64,000 nt of DNA from Atherix ibis (taxonomy: Eukaryota; Arthropoda; Insecta; Diptera; Athericidae): positions 71,721,622-71,785,621 of the forward strand of contig OY282606.1 in the NCBI GenBank assembly GCA_958298945.1, written 5' to 3'. Under the pieces are notes generated by a model. It was given only the letters and a program-made list of their open reading frames with translations, had not been told where the DNA came from and did no database searches. Made by a program: the position numbers and the translations under genes. How positions within the stretch are numbered: the first letter of the stretch is position 1; each line of letters begins with the position of its first letter. Below, piece after piece: positions 10,044 to 23,449 of the stretch.

Positions 10044-10780
10044 TACTTATCGTTAGACATTATACTACGGGTCGCCTAAGACCATCGAGATTGGAATACG
10101 TCAAAGCAACGCAAAATAGACGTATAGTTGTAATGGATTTCGCTATCACAACTGACTACATCCAGATAGTTGCATTCAGCATGCTCATTTTCCACCTTCA
10201 TCTCCTCTTGATACATTGCTTAAATCGCCTCATGCTGTCGAACTCTCAACATCTTTTGCTTTTCTTCATGAACCTCGTAAGCGGGCTCACCTACCTACTC
10301 CACCTTATTTAGCATTGAAAGCGTGCCTTCCTATTAACTCTTTCATCTCCACATTTTCTCATGAGCCTCATTTTGTTACCCTCTACTGACCAGTAGCCTC
10401 AGCATGCCTAGTTAACCATACCATCTTTTACAACCTGCATTTCTGCACCATGCATGAAGCCATCAAACAACCCATCCGTCAATTCCTCAATGATGAGCGG
10501 TCTTAACTAGTAGACCCCCTCCCCCCGTTTCTCAAACATCTTTTACTTCTCTCTGGTTCCGCCCCTGACCAGTTCCATCCACCACAGGTACAGCCATTGC
10601 TAACAGTTAATAAGCTAGATACCCTAACTGTTGGTAGCAAGGTCTACCGAAACCTCATCCGGGCCTCCAGTCCTAAGAATGTACCCATGATGTAGGTACA
10701 AAAACCGCAGCCACCACGGTTCAGCCAAAGGCACCTCACCTCTCTAATCAGGCACAGTGTGCACACCTTGGGAAACCTGA
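10044..10780. other. Moderately GC-rich stretch, unassigned
   Basis: Base composition shifts to more C and G than the flanks, with runs such as cccccctcccccc-like blocks near 10509-10525. No open frame longer than about 110 codons and no family was recognised. Probably an old transposon relic, but I cannot name it. Confidence 0.3.
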
Positions 10781-11130
10781 TCCCAGTGATACCAATTTTG
10801 TTTTAAGACTACGAGGTCGGTACTCTTTCCCAAAGAGTAAGAACAATCAAACAATGATCAATACTAGAGGTGCCTACGGGTCTTAGTGATCGTTCTCCCA
10901 GAAAAAAACTCATTCGAATCAGACGCTCCCACTGTACTTTTGCCTTCGTTCACGTGCAACCCAATATTTTTTGTCGCCAACTCAATCTTTGTACGGGCTT
11001 CTCGTCCAGCTTTTTGAACAACTCATTATATAAATATCGTTAACGTCTGGCATATTAAACACTCTCATGTTAATCCGAGGGATTTTGATTAACTTCTTTA
11101 GGGTTACGTCAAACAAAATACACAAGATTT
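10780..11130 (-). pseudogene. Possible LINE reverse transcriptase fragment
   Basis: On the minus strand around 11010-10900 the frame reads AGREARTKIELATKNIGL followed by HVNEGKS. That resembles the thumb-side segment after the RT active site in R1/jockey-type LINEs (a helix, then GL.VNE.KS). The YADD box itself is not readable. Weak evidence, based on one motif. Confidence 0.35.
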
Positions 11131-12070
11131 GGCTTCGAACTTTGGTTGTTATTAGCGGTAGTCAATCTAATTAGTTTAGTTGGAACACCGAGTTTTCTAG
11201 TGGTTGACACCGAGCTTTCTAGAAATAAAATTCTACCCTGGCTATGCTATCATGTGAGACCATAAAGTTGACAAAAAGGTGGGGGTAATGCTATCAATAT
11301 TCTAACAGCTTTTCCATCAACTGAAGCTATCCTACCCAATAAGACAGCAGAGTCTGTCTATCAAGCCCTGACGACTGCCACGTAGGCATTATCTGTTCCA
11401 TACTCAAAAAATAAGATTTTATTGAGTGCTTCAATTGTATAGATATGACGTTTGTGGCCCAAATCTTTCAAAAAAAAACCAACAATTCTAAAATATCGAA
11501 ATTTCCTTATTCGCAATTGAAGGACTTTTAAAGATTCCCTGTATCAACCATCCTTGCGGAATTTCTCGGTCTTCTAAAATGTATTGTAACCAAATAAATG
11601 CATTTTAAAATTGATTATATCCAAAAAATTATTAAAATTTAGTCTTAAACTCATTTTAAGTGAATTTTTATACTGCAATGCTAATTAAAACGCAATAAAA
11701 AATAAAAAATAAATGACAGCTAAAAAAATCATGATCGGCTATCAAAAGCAGCATATTTTAGATTACAAAGTGACTTTATTAAATATCAACTTTATTTATT
11801 ATATGATAATTATTTTTTTTGTACAATTTATTTTTCTATACAAAAGAAATTAAATACTAGGGTTAATACTCCTCCTTAAAAGGTAATTTTGATTAGTAAG
11901 TATAATAATTTGTCTGTGAATTTATAGCCACATAATTATTACAATCCTTATCTTTGTTCTAAAAAAAAACAAATTTTATTGCCACACTTAAAATGTATTG
12001 GCTTTGAAAGGCAAATTTTATGATTCCAGGTTCAATATTCTAATCAAATATTACGCAAATATTAATTTAT
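11131..12070. other. AT-rich, no gene recognised
   Basis: Long A/T runs, no domain, no terminal repeats. Confidence 0.4.
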
Positions 12071-12074
12071 TAAT

Positions 12075-12173
12075 TATTCTTATTGATTGCATTGTTAAAT
12101 AAATAGTTTAACATTTCGTCTAATATTCTTATTGATTGCATTGTTAAATAAATAAAAAAAACATTTCGTCTAA
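12075..12173 (+). repeat. Two-copy tandem repeat, about 50-bp unit
   Basis: The unit attcttattgattgcattg followed by ttaaataaata and then catttcgtctaat occurs twice in succession, differing mainly in a gttta versus poly(A) block. The second copy continues into the left arm of the large palindrome. Confidence 0.8.
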
Positions 12174-12298
12174 TACAAAAGGAAAACAATAAAATTGTAG
12201 CTTCAAAAGATAATTTATTTATTTATTAAATAAATTATCTTTTGAAGCTACAATTTTATTGTTTTCCTTTGTATTAGACGAAATGTTTTTTTTATTTA
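12149..12298. repeat. 150-bp near-perfect palindrome
   Basis: Arms 12149-12220 and 12228-12298 are reverse complements along about 71 bp with a single one-base length difference in a T run. The spacer is 7 bp (12221-12227, atttatt). The arms contain cttcaaaagataatttattt and its complement at the centre. No TA or other target duplication was seen at the outer edges and there is no coding capacity, so this looks like an inverted duplication rather than a MITE, though a MITE cannot be excluded. Confidence 0.92.
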
Positions 12299-12653
12299 AA
12301 CTGTTGGAAGCTAATTTTTTGTATGTATTAACTGGAGGGCATTGTGTAGCGCCACGACTATGAAGCCATTTGTTGACTTCAAGTTTCGTGTTGGTTGCGA
12401 TTGCAACTTTCTTAAATAGACTGGTCAATAGTAAGATGGAGGGAACAATCATATATTCTTAAATTTTACAAAGTATATTTAAATATTTGAAAAGGTTAAA
12501 AAAACGGTTTGCAATTAGTAGCTCCACACTGGAAGGAGTCCTATTAAAAAAGGAATTTTGGGTTTAATTGCATTCGTTTTTTTCTGGGTTCAATATGAGG
12601 AGTTGATTACCAAAGAAGAAAACGTGGGTGAGTGCGGTTTGACCGGCATGATT

Positions 12654-12952
12654 GTTGAGTACAGATTTGCCGATGTTTAACAAATGTATGCAAAAAAATA
12701 GTTCAGATTTGCCGATGTTGAGTACAGATTTGCCGATATTTGACAAATGTATGCAAAGAAATAGTACAGATTTGCCGATATTTGAAAAATGTATGCAAAG
12801 AAATAGTACAGATTTGCCGATGTTTGACAAATGTATGCAAAGAAATAGTACAGATTTGCCGATGTTTGACAAATGTATGCAAAGAAATGGTACAAATTTG
12901 CCGATGTTGAGTACAGATTTGCCGATATTTGACAAATGCATGCAAATAAATT
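12654..12952. repeat. Minisatellite with 42-bp and 21-bp units
   Basis: The core agatttgccgat (one variant aaatttgccgat) starts at 12663, 12705, 12726, 12768, 12810, 12852, 12894 and 12915. Spacings are 42, 21, 42, 42, 42, 42 and 21 bp. The 42-bp unit is the core plus gtttgacaaatgtatgcaaa and a short tail; the 21-bp unit is the core plus gttgagtac. Because both periods are multiples of three, several frames on both strands stay open across the array. On the plus strand (12652-13014) the 14-residue repeat is STDLPMFDKCMQRN. I do not regard these as proven proteins. Confidence 0.93.
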
Positions 12953-14330
12953 TAGCACCATTTGTTCACACTGTATTAATTTCATTAGTAGATACGGAAA
13001 ATTTGGTATTATGATGCATAAACAGGATGAACTCAACGTGTTCAACAAGTAATGTGAAATGCAGTTGAGAACCAGGTCAGCTACTCACGTCCCCTAAGAC
13101 AGTGAGACTGTAGCTAAAAATACTGATTTTGCGATGTTGTGGGCAGAGATTGATTGTTGTCTCAATTGTTGTCCTACTTGACCACAATTCCCAATGGAAA
13201 GTATAACTTTTTTGCATCTAATGACATTGTATGCCAGCAAGTTAGATTATAGCAAAAGATGTTGAGGCAGTCATGTCTGCAAGCCGATTTTCAATTCTAG
13301 GACTTCTTACTTATTATTGATCGAAATTATTATTCAAGACAAATCAACTTTAGCTGATCAACTTGTTCCAATGATTTATTTGTTAACTATAATATTTTTT
13401 TAAAATAAATAATTCTTTAATTTTTATTAAAACATCCTTTGAATGGAAAAAACGTAATTTAAATAATAATTTTAACAATTGAATAAAATTGAGAACATTT
13501 TTTTTTCTTCTAATGTTAAAAACAATAATTGGAAATTAGCGGCTGTTTTTTTTAAATTAATTGGAAATTAACGGCCAAAAAATATAAGCTAAAAAACAGG
13601 CACAACAGACTACAAAATTGAAGAAGAAAACTAATTATTTAAGAAAAAATTAAAACTTGAAACTTATGTTAAAATAAATTAATAACAAATTTTAAAAATG
13701 AAATTAAAAGATAATATTGATTCTTGATTTTGTAGTGGTTGAAGCTGCTCTAGTTCCGGCTGTTATTAATGTAGTTGAATTCATTTTTTTTTTGAGTTAA
13801 TAATTCGGTGCAAATTTAGTTGCTTACTGATTAAAATAGGTACAACTTGTATAGTTTTGTCAAACAGCAGTTGCATTTGATATACGTCGCTCAAGAATTT
13901 CTGCTGCTGATGGCGCTGAGATAGCTTCTGTTGCCACAAATGCCATGTGAGTTGAGTTTTTTCCCCAAAAACATATAACAATCTATACCGAGATACAGTT
14001 TTATAATATATTTTCTTATTCTAAATACATACACATAATTACATAATGTTTATAATATATTAATTTTCAGCACTGAAGATATTATCTCCTTGAAAATTAT
14101 TAACTTAGTTAGATTCTTAATAGTAAAAAAATTTAAATAACTAATCACCAGAATCAGTTATATTCGTCTTAATCAATTATATTTATATCTAAAATTTTAA
14201 AAAATTAGATAAGAATACTATTAGGTATTAGTACATTTCACAATTGATCGACTTTAATTATTGAATAAAAAATTGATAATTTTAATTCTATTAAATTAGC
14301 TTAAAAAAGTTAAAATTTTCAATAAAAATG
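12953..14330. other. AT-rich, no gene recognised
   Basis: A/T-rich sequence with many homopolymers; no exon, transposon end or domain recognised. Confidence 0.4.
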
Positions 14331-14635
14331 GTGCGCTAGTTGTTGGTTAACACTTAATGGGCATGTTTACACGATTCCATATGATACCACATCACTTCCC
14401 CTTTATATACTTTTGAAAAAACCGTTCGCATAAAAACTGATTTTGAAGTGCAGATTTTCGAGTTGACAATCAACTCCATTTTCAACCCAAATTTTTCCCT
14501 CAACTCGGTCCTCACGCACTAACACCAATAAAAGTGCTTATAATAATATTTTTTAGGTCAAAATAATTTTGTCTGTTTATTAGTCATTTCTCTTAAATGA
14601 AATGAAAGCTTTCTTCATCCATACGAAGAATGCTT

Positions 14636-15510
14636 TCATAGTTCTTGTAATAAAGCCTGGATATTTTCGAGTTCTTTCCACGTTACTCTAAATTTCACTT
14701 TTAGAGAGTGTCCCAAAATGCACGCAAGAAGTAATTGTTTCTCGGGCTGTAAGGCATGTGGGACCGTGTTGTTGAAACCACATGTCGTCCACATCCATAT
14801 GTTGCAATTTAGGTACAACAAAATGGCTTATCATGTCGCGATAGCAAGCACCATTAACTCTGTTATTGCCTGACCAGCAGTATTCTCGAAGAAGAATGGT
14901 CTGATGAAAATTCCAACCCAAAATCCACACCAAACAGTAAAACGTTGTGGATGCATTTGTTTCTCAACAATCAGTCGTGGATTTCCTGAACCCCAAATGT
15001 GACAATTTTGTTAATTAACCAAGCCATCAAGATGAAAATCTGTCAATTAACCAAGCATGAAGATGCAAATCTTTCATGAGAATACGCTGTAGAAAGCTTC
15101 TTGAAATGTTCAATTTATGCCCACGGTGCCGAAATCATGTTCCTGTACTCTCAGCAACACTCTCACGAACTGCTTCGATGTTTTGTGTTGAACTTGTTGA
15201 AGGCCGACCAGACAGTTTAAGATCACTAATGTATCCAGTGTCCCTAATTATTTTAATTAATCTCTTCATAATTAATTAAGTTAAATCGCTACTCCGACTA
15301 TATTTTTTACAAACATTGCGAACTGTAGCTGCCAAACCTTCATTATTTTTAAAATGTTTCCCAACAATGAAAATGCGGTGCTATTTTGTATAGCGCTCCA
15401 TTTTTAATAACCCTGAACTGTCAGCTGTCACGCTGCCTTTTTTTAGTTGGCTGCACTTTATCGCACAAATGGAACAAAATTCAAATCTTGTGTGAATCTG
15501 GGACACTATA
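14636..15510 (-). mobile_element. Decayed Tc1/mariner-superfamily element (family T2)
   Basis: Minus-strand pieces match the C-terminal half of a long-spacing DDE transposase: WILGWNFHQTILLRE, GACYRDMISHFVVPKLQHMD, then VDDMWFQQHGPTCLTARET. In the last motif the catalytic Asp of the usual QQDG is replaced by His. Upstream blocks (15050-15250) match the N-terminal HTH region in broken frames. The probable outer terminus is near 15508, where inward reading begins agtgtcccagattcacac. The opposite terminus was not found. Confidence 0.72.
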
Positions 15511-18040
15511 ATAACTTGCATCGTGTTTTCGCATCCATGCTTCAGATTGAAAAATTGAGTATTTATAGTTGATGATATAACATTTATTGTTGATATAGCA
15601 ATTTTTTATGGCGATTAGACTTCAGAGGACAAATCTGCGCGTCCTCACAAGTACATATATGATACGGTTGTTAATATCCGTTTACATTTTGACTCTGCTT
15701 TATGCATAATTTAGGTGATTATTAAATGGAATAATATATTAAAATTTTGAATTGTAATTTTTTTTGAAAAAATAATTAGATTAAACGTATTTTTATGTAG
15801 AAGAAAAAAAATAGCCCCGAAAACCTATTTTCATAATAGAATTCTGATTGATAAATTTTTGTTTATTAATTTATGAACAGGTTTTTATGATAAAAACGCA
15901 ATTCTAAATTTTGTAACATCAACTAAATTCATTAGATTTAAGCAAACAATATTATTTTAGTTAGGTGAGTTCACTCCAACAGAACATCGTTAATTTAACG
16001 CTAGATAATTATACGTAATATTTATAAATATAATATAACATAAAATTTGTATATTCAAAGAACTGTTTTTTCTTCCTTTCGCAAATTTTCGCTTACAAAA
16101 AAATTGCAGATATTTTGATAATTCAGGGTTATCTTGCGGTAGCACATTCTAAGTCCCACAAATTAGAAAAGAGTAATATTTTCTGATTTTAAAATATTCC
16201 AAAAACAATTTCAAGATAGACAACATTATCTACAACAAATGTCCTTGTAATAGTTCTTTAATATGTCATTTAAGTTTTCAAAAAGTTTCAATATATTACT
16301 ATCTTTTTTTTTTGTATATGTATCGAAATTCTATATTTTATATAACATATTCTAAAACTAAAATTTCTATATTAAATTCGCTTATAAATCAAATAAAGTT
16401 CAAGGTAATAAGTTGATTTTTTTTTCATATTTAAAATTTACTTCCGTTTAAAACTAATGTTTGAATTTTAAAACTGACTTTTAATATATGTAAAATTTAT
16501 GAAATGAAATGATTATAAAAGAAAAGTTGAAGATCTTTTTGAATTTTGTTGGTACTATCACTAAAGCTAAGCGAGCCCCCAAAAGATTATATCAATTGTA
16601 AAAAATATAACAAGTCTAACCACTTCAATCCTGTCTAGTATGATAATGATAACAATGAAAAAATATTGAACAAAATAGATAAACCTGTCGATATAGAAGA
16701 AAATATTTGATTTTCTAATTAACATAGTTCAACTAGCAGAAAAGTTGAAGATACACTAAAAGAGTTGTTTTTTTGATAGGCATCCAATTTGTGATGGGGA
16801 TTGAGTTTATATTGTATGCGAAGCCGAAGCGATGGACGAATATCAGTGGATTAGAAGACGAAATGTCTAAATTATCTTCTGTTTACACAACAACAATCAA
16901 TCAATAAAAACTAAATTGAGTTTACACAACAAAAATCAGTGTTAATTGATCAAATTGAAAGTTTTTTCTTCTCCATCGTACGAAACCTATCACATTTCTA
17001 TCTAATGAATATTAAAAGTGATAATTAACTTTAAATTATAATCAAATAAATTTATCACGTTAAGTATTGTTTACGTCGTTTTTGGTGATAATAACAACAA
17101 GCTTCTTGAGTATGAAGGATAACCCCTTCTTGAGTATGAAAGGTGATAATAACCCCTTCTTGAGTATGAAAGATTTAATAAAGTTGAAAATTTTTCTTTG
17201 CTTGGAATTGGCAAATTTCTTTTCAAAATTAATATTTTTCAAAAAAATATGGTCGATAAAGATAATTATTTAAATTAAATCAATTTTTTCGTAAATAATT
17301 TTTGATTAGCCGAATATTGAAAATTGCTGACGACAGAGTCTGAATGTCATTTTGAATGGAAATAAAGAAAAAATGTGTTAATAATATTGTTTTTATTATT
17401 TCGAAGAGAATTTGGTTGAGTAAGGAAAAGTATTAACTTAAAAGAAATTTTCAGCAATTTTCAAAGACCTATGCGATCAAAAAACTCTATAAAAGAATAG
17501 CTTTAAATTGGATAAAAAAATATTGCGAACTATTTCAGCGTTTAATTGATACCAAAAAAGAAAATATTTTTCAATATTTTTTAATTAGAACTGAAAAACT
17601 TTTAAAAAAAAAAGTGTATACGTATACAAGAATAGCAGAAAATGAATAGAAATCAAAATAGAATAAAATAACCGCTCTTATTAATATTAACTATATTTAA
17701 TTATTTAAAATTGAAAATTTTGAATTGATATAAATGCTCAAAAATCAATCGTGTATAACTGACATCAGCTTATAAGGGGGTTTTCATCAGGGCGATATGT
17801 TTTCGAATGAACCGTGTGGCCATATTTGAAAATTCAAAATCTCCTGTCACTGTCAGAAGATTTTGAATTGTATTCAGTAAGATTTCATGGAAAGATATAC
17901 CATATAAACCTCAAAAACGCTTGGAAATTATCCATTTTTCTTATTAGAATAATTATTTTTTCTATTGCAAATTTTTTTAAAAATTTAAATGTAAAATAAA
18001 AAAATATATTTTTACACAAAAATACAATGACATGGAAGAC
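15511..18040. other. Very AT-rich intergenic stretch
   Basis: Long A/T runs throughout; no coding region recognised. The only structure I see is the short tandem repeat at 17103-17170. Confidence 0.45.
17103..17170 (+). repeat. Three-copy short repeat ttcttgagtatgaa
   Basis: The 14-mer ttcttgagtatgaa occurs exactly at 17103, 17127 and 17157, joined by variants of aggtgataataacccc. The period changes from 24 to 30 bp because the second linker has an extra ggtgat. Confidence 0.85.
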
Positions 18041-18053
18041 ATGTAGGAGAAAA

Positions 18054-18098
18054 CACCCATCGATGATTTATTTTAAACGTTTCAAACGTCGATGGGTG
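18054..18098. repeat. Imperfect 12-bp inverted repeat
   Basis: cacccatcgatg (18054-18065) pairs with cgtcgatgggtg (18087-18098) with one mismatch across a 21-bp spacer. Possibly a worn inverted duplication. Confidence 0.5.
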
Positions 18099-18199
18099 CA
18101 TAATGGAAGGGTGAAATAAATGCGAATGATATTTTTTATAACTGGATAAACATATGGAACATTTAGATAACGATGGATAACTGTGTTTTGTATATTAAA

Positions 18200-18840
18200 G
18201 GGAGCATTGATAATTTTTCGAAGGATTCGGGATTGTAAGGTTTGGATTCGATGGGAATTGGACTGCTTGGTCGAACCCCAGAGTTCGAGTCTATATGTCT
18301 CAGTATCGTATTATATAGAATAATTTATTTTTTAATGTCAGTTTTGACTAACAGTCTAGGGGTCGTAGTAATTGTGTGTTGTCCGGTAAATTCACTTCTT
18401 TTAGTTTTCGTGTGAGGGATCCAGGTTAATCATTTGTCAAATATGAGTCCAAGGTAGAGCATGCTTGTTTTTTGTAGAATATTACTGCCATTTAGGGTTA
18501 TATCAGGGATATGTTCTCAGCAGCGTGTGAAAGTAACATTGAACCAGGTTTCTAAGGAGTGGATGTCGTTTTGTAGAATATTGATGACTGTGGAAGGATC
18601 TTTGTGCCGTGTAAGGATAGCTATATTTTTAGCATATGTTGAAATAAGGATATCACTATGACAAAGAATATCATAGGTGTAAATATTTTACACTAGGAAA
18701 CATCCCTGAGGGACCCTGGCGGAGAAAGGATAAGTGACAAAATACTCAATATTTTTAAGCTTCCCGAAAATATCGGTATGGGATAGGATTTTAGGATGTA
18801 GAAACAACCGAAATGAAAGACTCACCACAACTTCAAAAGC
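18200..18840 (-). pseudogene. Jockey-like LINE reverse transcriptase fragment
   Basis: The minus strand reads, in broken frames: DIFGKLKNIEYFVTYPF, then VPQG (18715 region), then a degraded box ISTYAKNIAILTRHKDPS where YADD has become YAKN, then STVINILQNDIHSLETWF, and finally SMLYLGLIFDK.LTWIPH. This order (VPQG, YADD, LETWF, YLG..D..LTW) is diagnostic of jockey-clade LINE RT. Several stops; dead. Confidence 0.78.
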
Positions 18841-18999
18841 AATCTAGCATGCCATACAATAGGTTAAAGACATTTTAAGGATTAATTTTCAAAGGATTTT
18901 AGATAAAGTGGGAAAGAGGCTTATGGGTCTGTATGGGATAGGAAGGTTTTTGGGTTTGTTAGGTTTTAGGATCATTTTGATGATGGAAAATTTCCAATA

Positions 19000-19470
19000 T
19001 TGCAACTTATTTGTGCACTTCTTCGTCTCGCATGAGGGGCATGTTCATCTTTCTGGATCGGTAAATAAACAAAATTATCGTTACTGGGCTGAAGCCAGTC
19101 CAATTTTTCAAAAGGACGCAGTTGCCTTTACTGTTAATGGTGAACGATACAGATCGATGATAACAATATTGTGAACTGAATTGGAAGATACAATATTTAT
19201 TTAACGAATATATGGCTTCCACAAAACGGCGCTACATGCCACACAGCCGAAGCCATAATCGATTTATTGCAGGAAAGGTTTGGCGAGTCGATAATTTAAC
19301 GAAATGCCTCCAAGAAATGGTGATTTAACATCTTTGCACTTCTTCTGGTGGGGTTATATCAATTCATTTGTCTATGTCAAAAAACCTGCAACTATTAATG
19401 TATTAAAATTGAATATTGAATGCCAAATAAGTGAAATATCGAACCATTTGAATGATGTTTTTTTCCAGAA
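19000..19470 (+). mobile_element. Fragment of a long-spacing Tc1/mariner-superfamily element
   Basis: Plus-strand frames give HVHLSGSVNKQNYRYW (first DDE block; the catalytic Asp region is degraded just upstream), VNGERYRSMI, then LPQNGATCHTAEAIID with Asn in place of the usual QQDG Asp, then DLTSLHFFWWGYINS near the third block. It lacks both ends. A relative of the elements at 14.6, 32.2 and 54.6 kb but in the opposite orientation. Confidence 0.75.
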
Positions 19471-22400
19471 TATATAATTGCATCGATTATACTTCAAAAT
19501 AAAATAATAAATTTTGCTCCGTCACATTTAACATTTTACTCTTATTGAAAAATCCTGAGCTAAGTTCCACAGAGCATTTATGATCCAAAAAAAATTGTCC
19601 CCAAAAAAAAAGGTGCATGGAGAATATGACAGCAAAAATTTTAAAATAAATAAAAAAATCAATATTCAAATCGATATGACAGCATTTTAGAGCCGGCTAA
19701 ATTTAAAAAAAAAAATTGCATACTTGAGAACGAAGGCTATGTGAAAAAGAAAAAATAAACAATGAAATGTCAAATAATTACACAAACACTAAAACGCATG
19801 TGCACGCGCATACATGATGACACACACGATACGATAATGTGTGTCGTGTATCCGTACCTTAGATTAAAGAAGTACTGGATAGGCCTCTACACAAAAATTC
19901 TGTCCAACTTTTGTGGCAATACATTCATAGAACGCACACACATGCAATACAACAGAAACGGCGTAAATCATTGGGGGCCAATTTAAAAGTTCAGTATACG
20001 ATTGAAGCGGTTCGTTTAAAACTATTTTTCATATGTGATATCATTTACGTGTAAAGAAGCCGATTTTTTAATATTGCGGGTTTTGTTGTTTGTTGGAATT
20101 AGTTTTGAACACAGTATTCTATTTTAAAATATTATTATTTTTTTATTTCAGTATATATTATTTATTAAAACATAATTATAAAGTGTGGAGGAGTATATAA
20201 AAATGAAAATTGCAAATTATTTGATTATATCAAAACAATTATGTGCACAAATTTAAATTAATTTCGAAAATGCAAAATGTATTAAATGAGAAAATGTGAT
20301 ATTATGTTTATGTTGAAATCAAACCACACCGCAACTTAGTAAATATAAATTGTGATCTAAAACAAGCATAAGTACATACAAAAACCTTAATTATAATATA
20401 AATGTGTGCTTGTGAATGAAATAGTTTTTAGATAGGTTTGTGCATTTAAATTAAATTAAAAAGGAAAGCATTAATTACATAGAGCATTACAATACATGAA
20501 GTTCTTGATAATATATAAGTTAATCGTATACAACATTAAAAGAAATGCTTTAAAACAAAAATAGAAAATGAAAAATTTAATATACTTAAATAATTAATAA
20601 CTTATATTCTTAAAAAAAAATGAAAACAATATTATTTAGTAAATGCATTATAATATGGTCTAATAGAGCAATCAAAACAAATTTATTTAAATAATAAGCT
20701 TACCGAAGAATAAACTTTATTTATTATAACACAATGAAAACAGCAATGGAAAATAGACAGAAAAATTCGGTCCCTTAAACTTTCTTACACACTCTTTATA
20801 TACACCGGCACTGTACTATTTTATGGTAAACATTGAACTGTCAACATCGGATTCTCAAATGACAAAGCTAACCCCCCAAGTCTCCACTTTCATGGTGAAA
20901 TAAAGTTTCAAACTCTCCGAAAGTCTACAAAATTGAGGCGGTTTATATATGATTGATATTAACGAAATGTTTAATAAACCTAAAATAGAATTCGATTTCG
21001 TATCAAAAGATTGTACAAAAAATAAAAATGCCCTATCGTTGTATTTAAATTGTATCTTTGTTTCCAGTAAGTGAATTAAAATAAATATAAATTATTCTTT
21101 TGCAATTAAAGAAATTACCATTACGACACATAGATGGCAGTGGGTGTCATGTCTACATAAAAAATTTTTGACACTCGTATCCCCCCAGCAAATATTTGTA
21201 CACAAAATTGCGTATACATATACGGTAAGGGCCTATCCAGGTATTCTTTAATCTAAGATCCGTACTCTATTCAAATGACAGTTTGTGAACGCACATGTTT
21301 CCAGAGGATGCGAATGTGTGTGCTTTTATGTTCAACTCCAGCCTCAGAAGAGTAGACTATTGGGACACGTACGTGTGATGTAGGTACATTCCGGATACTG
21401 ACCAGAATATACCATGAATTGGAAATAAGGAACAGGAACTAGTCGAATAACCAGCAATTCTTCACACAAAAAAAAGTTCCAAATTCCGGGGGACATCAGC
21501 ATCAAATTCGGTCGACTGGAATGTAGTCCGACTGCATTTCTCTGGCTGGCGAATGTTAATTTCGCGCCAAGAAACTGCTTATTAAAACAAAAATTGGGTC
21601 GTTACGTCTGAATAGAATTTTAGTAGCCCTTTGCCACAAGATTTCTTCACTTGTTCGCATTCTTCTCTTTCTTTTGCTCACTGTTGTTTGATCGTCTATT
21701 TCACTCACACAGTTCGATTAATCAGCCGAGCCGAGCCTACCACAATGTGGACATGCTCGTGTTTAACTCAATTATTTTCACAAAAAATATTTAAAGCAAT
21801 ATTTTTGTGTGCAAATATTAAAAAAATCAATTAAGAATATTTTAACCGCATTTTAGCGATTTTGGATTTTAAGTTTATGCAAGAATAATACTATAATTGC
21901 CAACGTAATTGGAAAATCGTAATTACATCATCAACACTGCAAGACGACAATTGGACAAGTGGACATTTATTACGAAAAACCATCTTTAAGATTTCTGCAA
22001 TAATACAATTAAAATAAGCGATATCAACACAAAACGGAAAATAAAACCACCCTTCCTTCATTAAATAATTAACACCCTTTCCAACACTCCTCGTAAAAAA
22101 TACACTGTTGAAAAAATTATGTAACTTGAGAAAATATTAAAAATTCTAATTTGTTCATACCTTCTTTTTTGACGTTAAAGGCGGCGGTATCCAAAAACGC
22201 GAAACTTTTTTCCTGAATACAAAATTTCTTTATCAAAAACACTGAGTTGCACTATTATTGATTATCAGGAAGTAAACTTTATTGATTTCACTGCAGCCGA
22301 ACTATTGACGAATCTATTTTTTTGGGAGATTTTATTTCTAAGAGGAATAAAACTCGTACTCTATTCGTAATCGCGGACGAAATGACAGCACAATTATTTC

Positions 22401-23440
22401 CCGGGAAGAAAAATCGCACATGAAATTTCTCGTTCCCTTAAAGCTTAGACAGTTCAACCACAATCGCTTGAAGTTGGCAACGAAAAGTCGATAATTGACA
22501 GCTACGGAATAAGGCGACTATGATGGAACGTATGCACTCATAGAAGCGAGATGGCTTATGGTTTCGAATTTTATTTTGTGTGGTTTGAGGAATGAACTGA
22601 AATGGAACGAGATGCGCCCGTTTGGTAGGCATTTGTTTTTTGTGGTTAGAAACGTTGCTAAAATGGAAAAATGCATTCAAATAATATTGTAACAAACAAT
22701 ATTTTAAACATACATGAAATATTTAAATTTAAAAATGTATATTTATAATTTTTTATAGTATTATTAAAAAATATTTCAATTTTCTTTATTTGTTATATAA
22801 AATTACAGGTAGAAAAACCTTACAAATGCGAACGAGCTGAGTAAGGAATATATATGCAATTTTCGCATAAATTATGAATAGAATTGTTTTAAATTATGAA
22901 TAGAAATGGATCAGATGTTTGTCATTCGGAATTATATTCAATAAATAAAGAAGCTCATAAACTATAATTAATTAATACATCAAGCAAAGTCGTAATTTTT
23001 AATTTTCTATCACTATTTTCTTTTGTTTATTGATCAGATGTTATCTTAAAAATATATTCCCCAAAGAGAAAAAGGCTTTTTGAAGAAATAAAAGTACAAA
23101 AATTAAATTATTTTCTTTAATTTTTTTAAGATTTGTTTTTACAAATAAATTTTTACCAATTACTGAGACAACTGGTTAATTATTAGGAAATTAAAAAAAA
23201 ACTGCCAGTTATCGACTAAAGTTCAGGTTATGCCAATTCGGCCTGACTGTCTGAAAGTTCAGGGCTGGTCAACTTGGACAGATTATAATGAATTTTATAA
23301 AATTTTGAAATGACTTCATACTCAGTGCAATAACGTGTCAATATTGTTGAATTTTATTTTTCTTCCGGACGGTCTAAATGTTACAACATGATGAAAATGT
23401 CGTCAGCATTTTATTACTGTCACAACTCCCAGCTCAAACA
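19471..23440. other. AT-rich, no gene recognised
   Basis: No convincing exons or transposon ends. Near 19790-19860 there is a CA/TG-rich, low-complexity patch. Open frames are under 90 codons and lack recognisable domains. Confidence 0.4.
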
Positions 23441-23449
23441 TGATGAGAA

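Noticed and set aside
12149..12298. MITE interpretation of the large palindrome
   Set aside because: No TA or other target duplication at the arm ends and no second copy in the window, so an inverted duplication is preferred, though a genome search could overturn this.
12564..13048. Several open frames of 80-125 codons on both strands
   Set aside because: They are produced by the 42/21-bp minisatellite, whose period is a multiple of three. No start context, domain or splice signal supports a gene.
18240..18300. Possible tRNA (gagttcgagtcta B-box-like)
   Set aside because: No A box or acceptor stem, and the region is LINE sequence on the minus strand.
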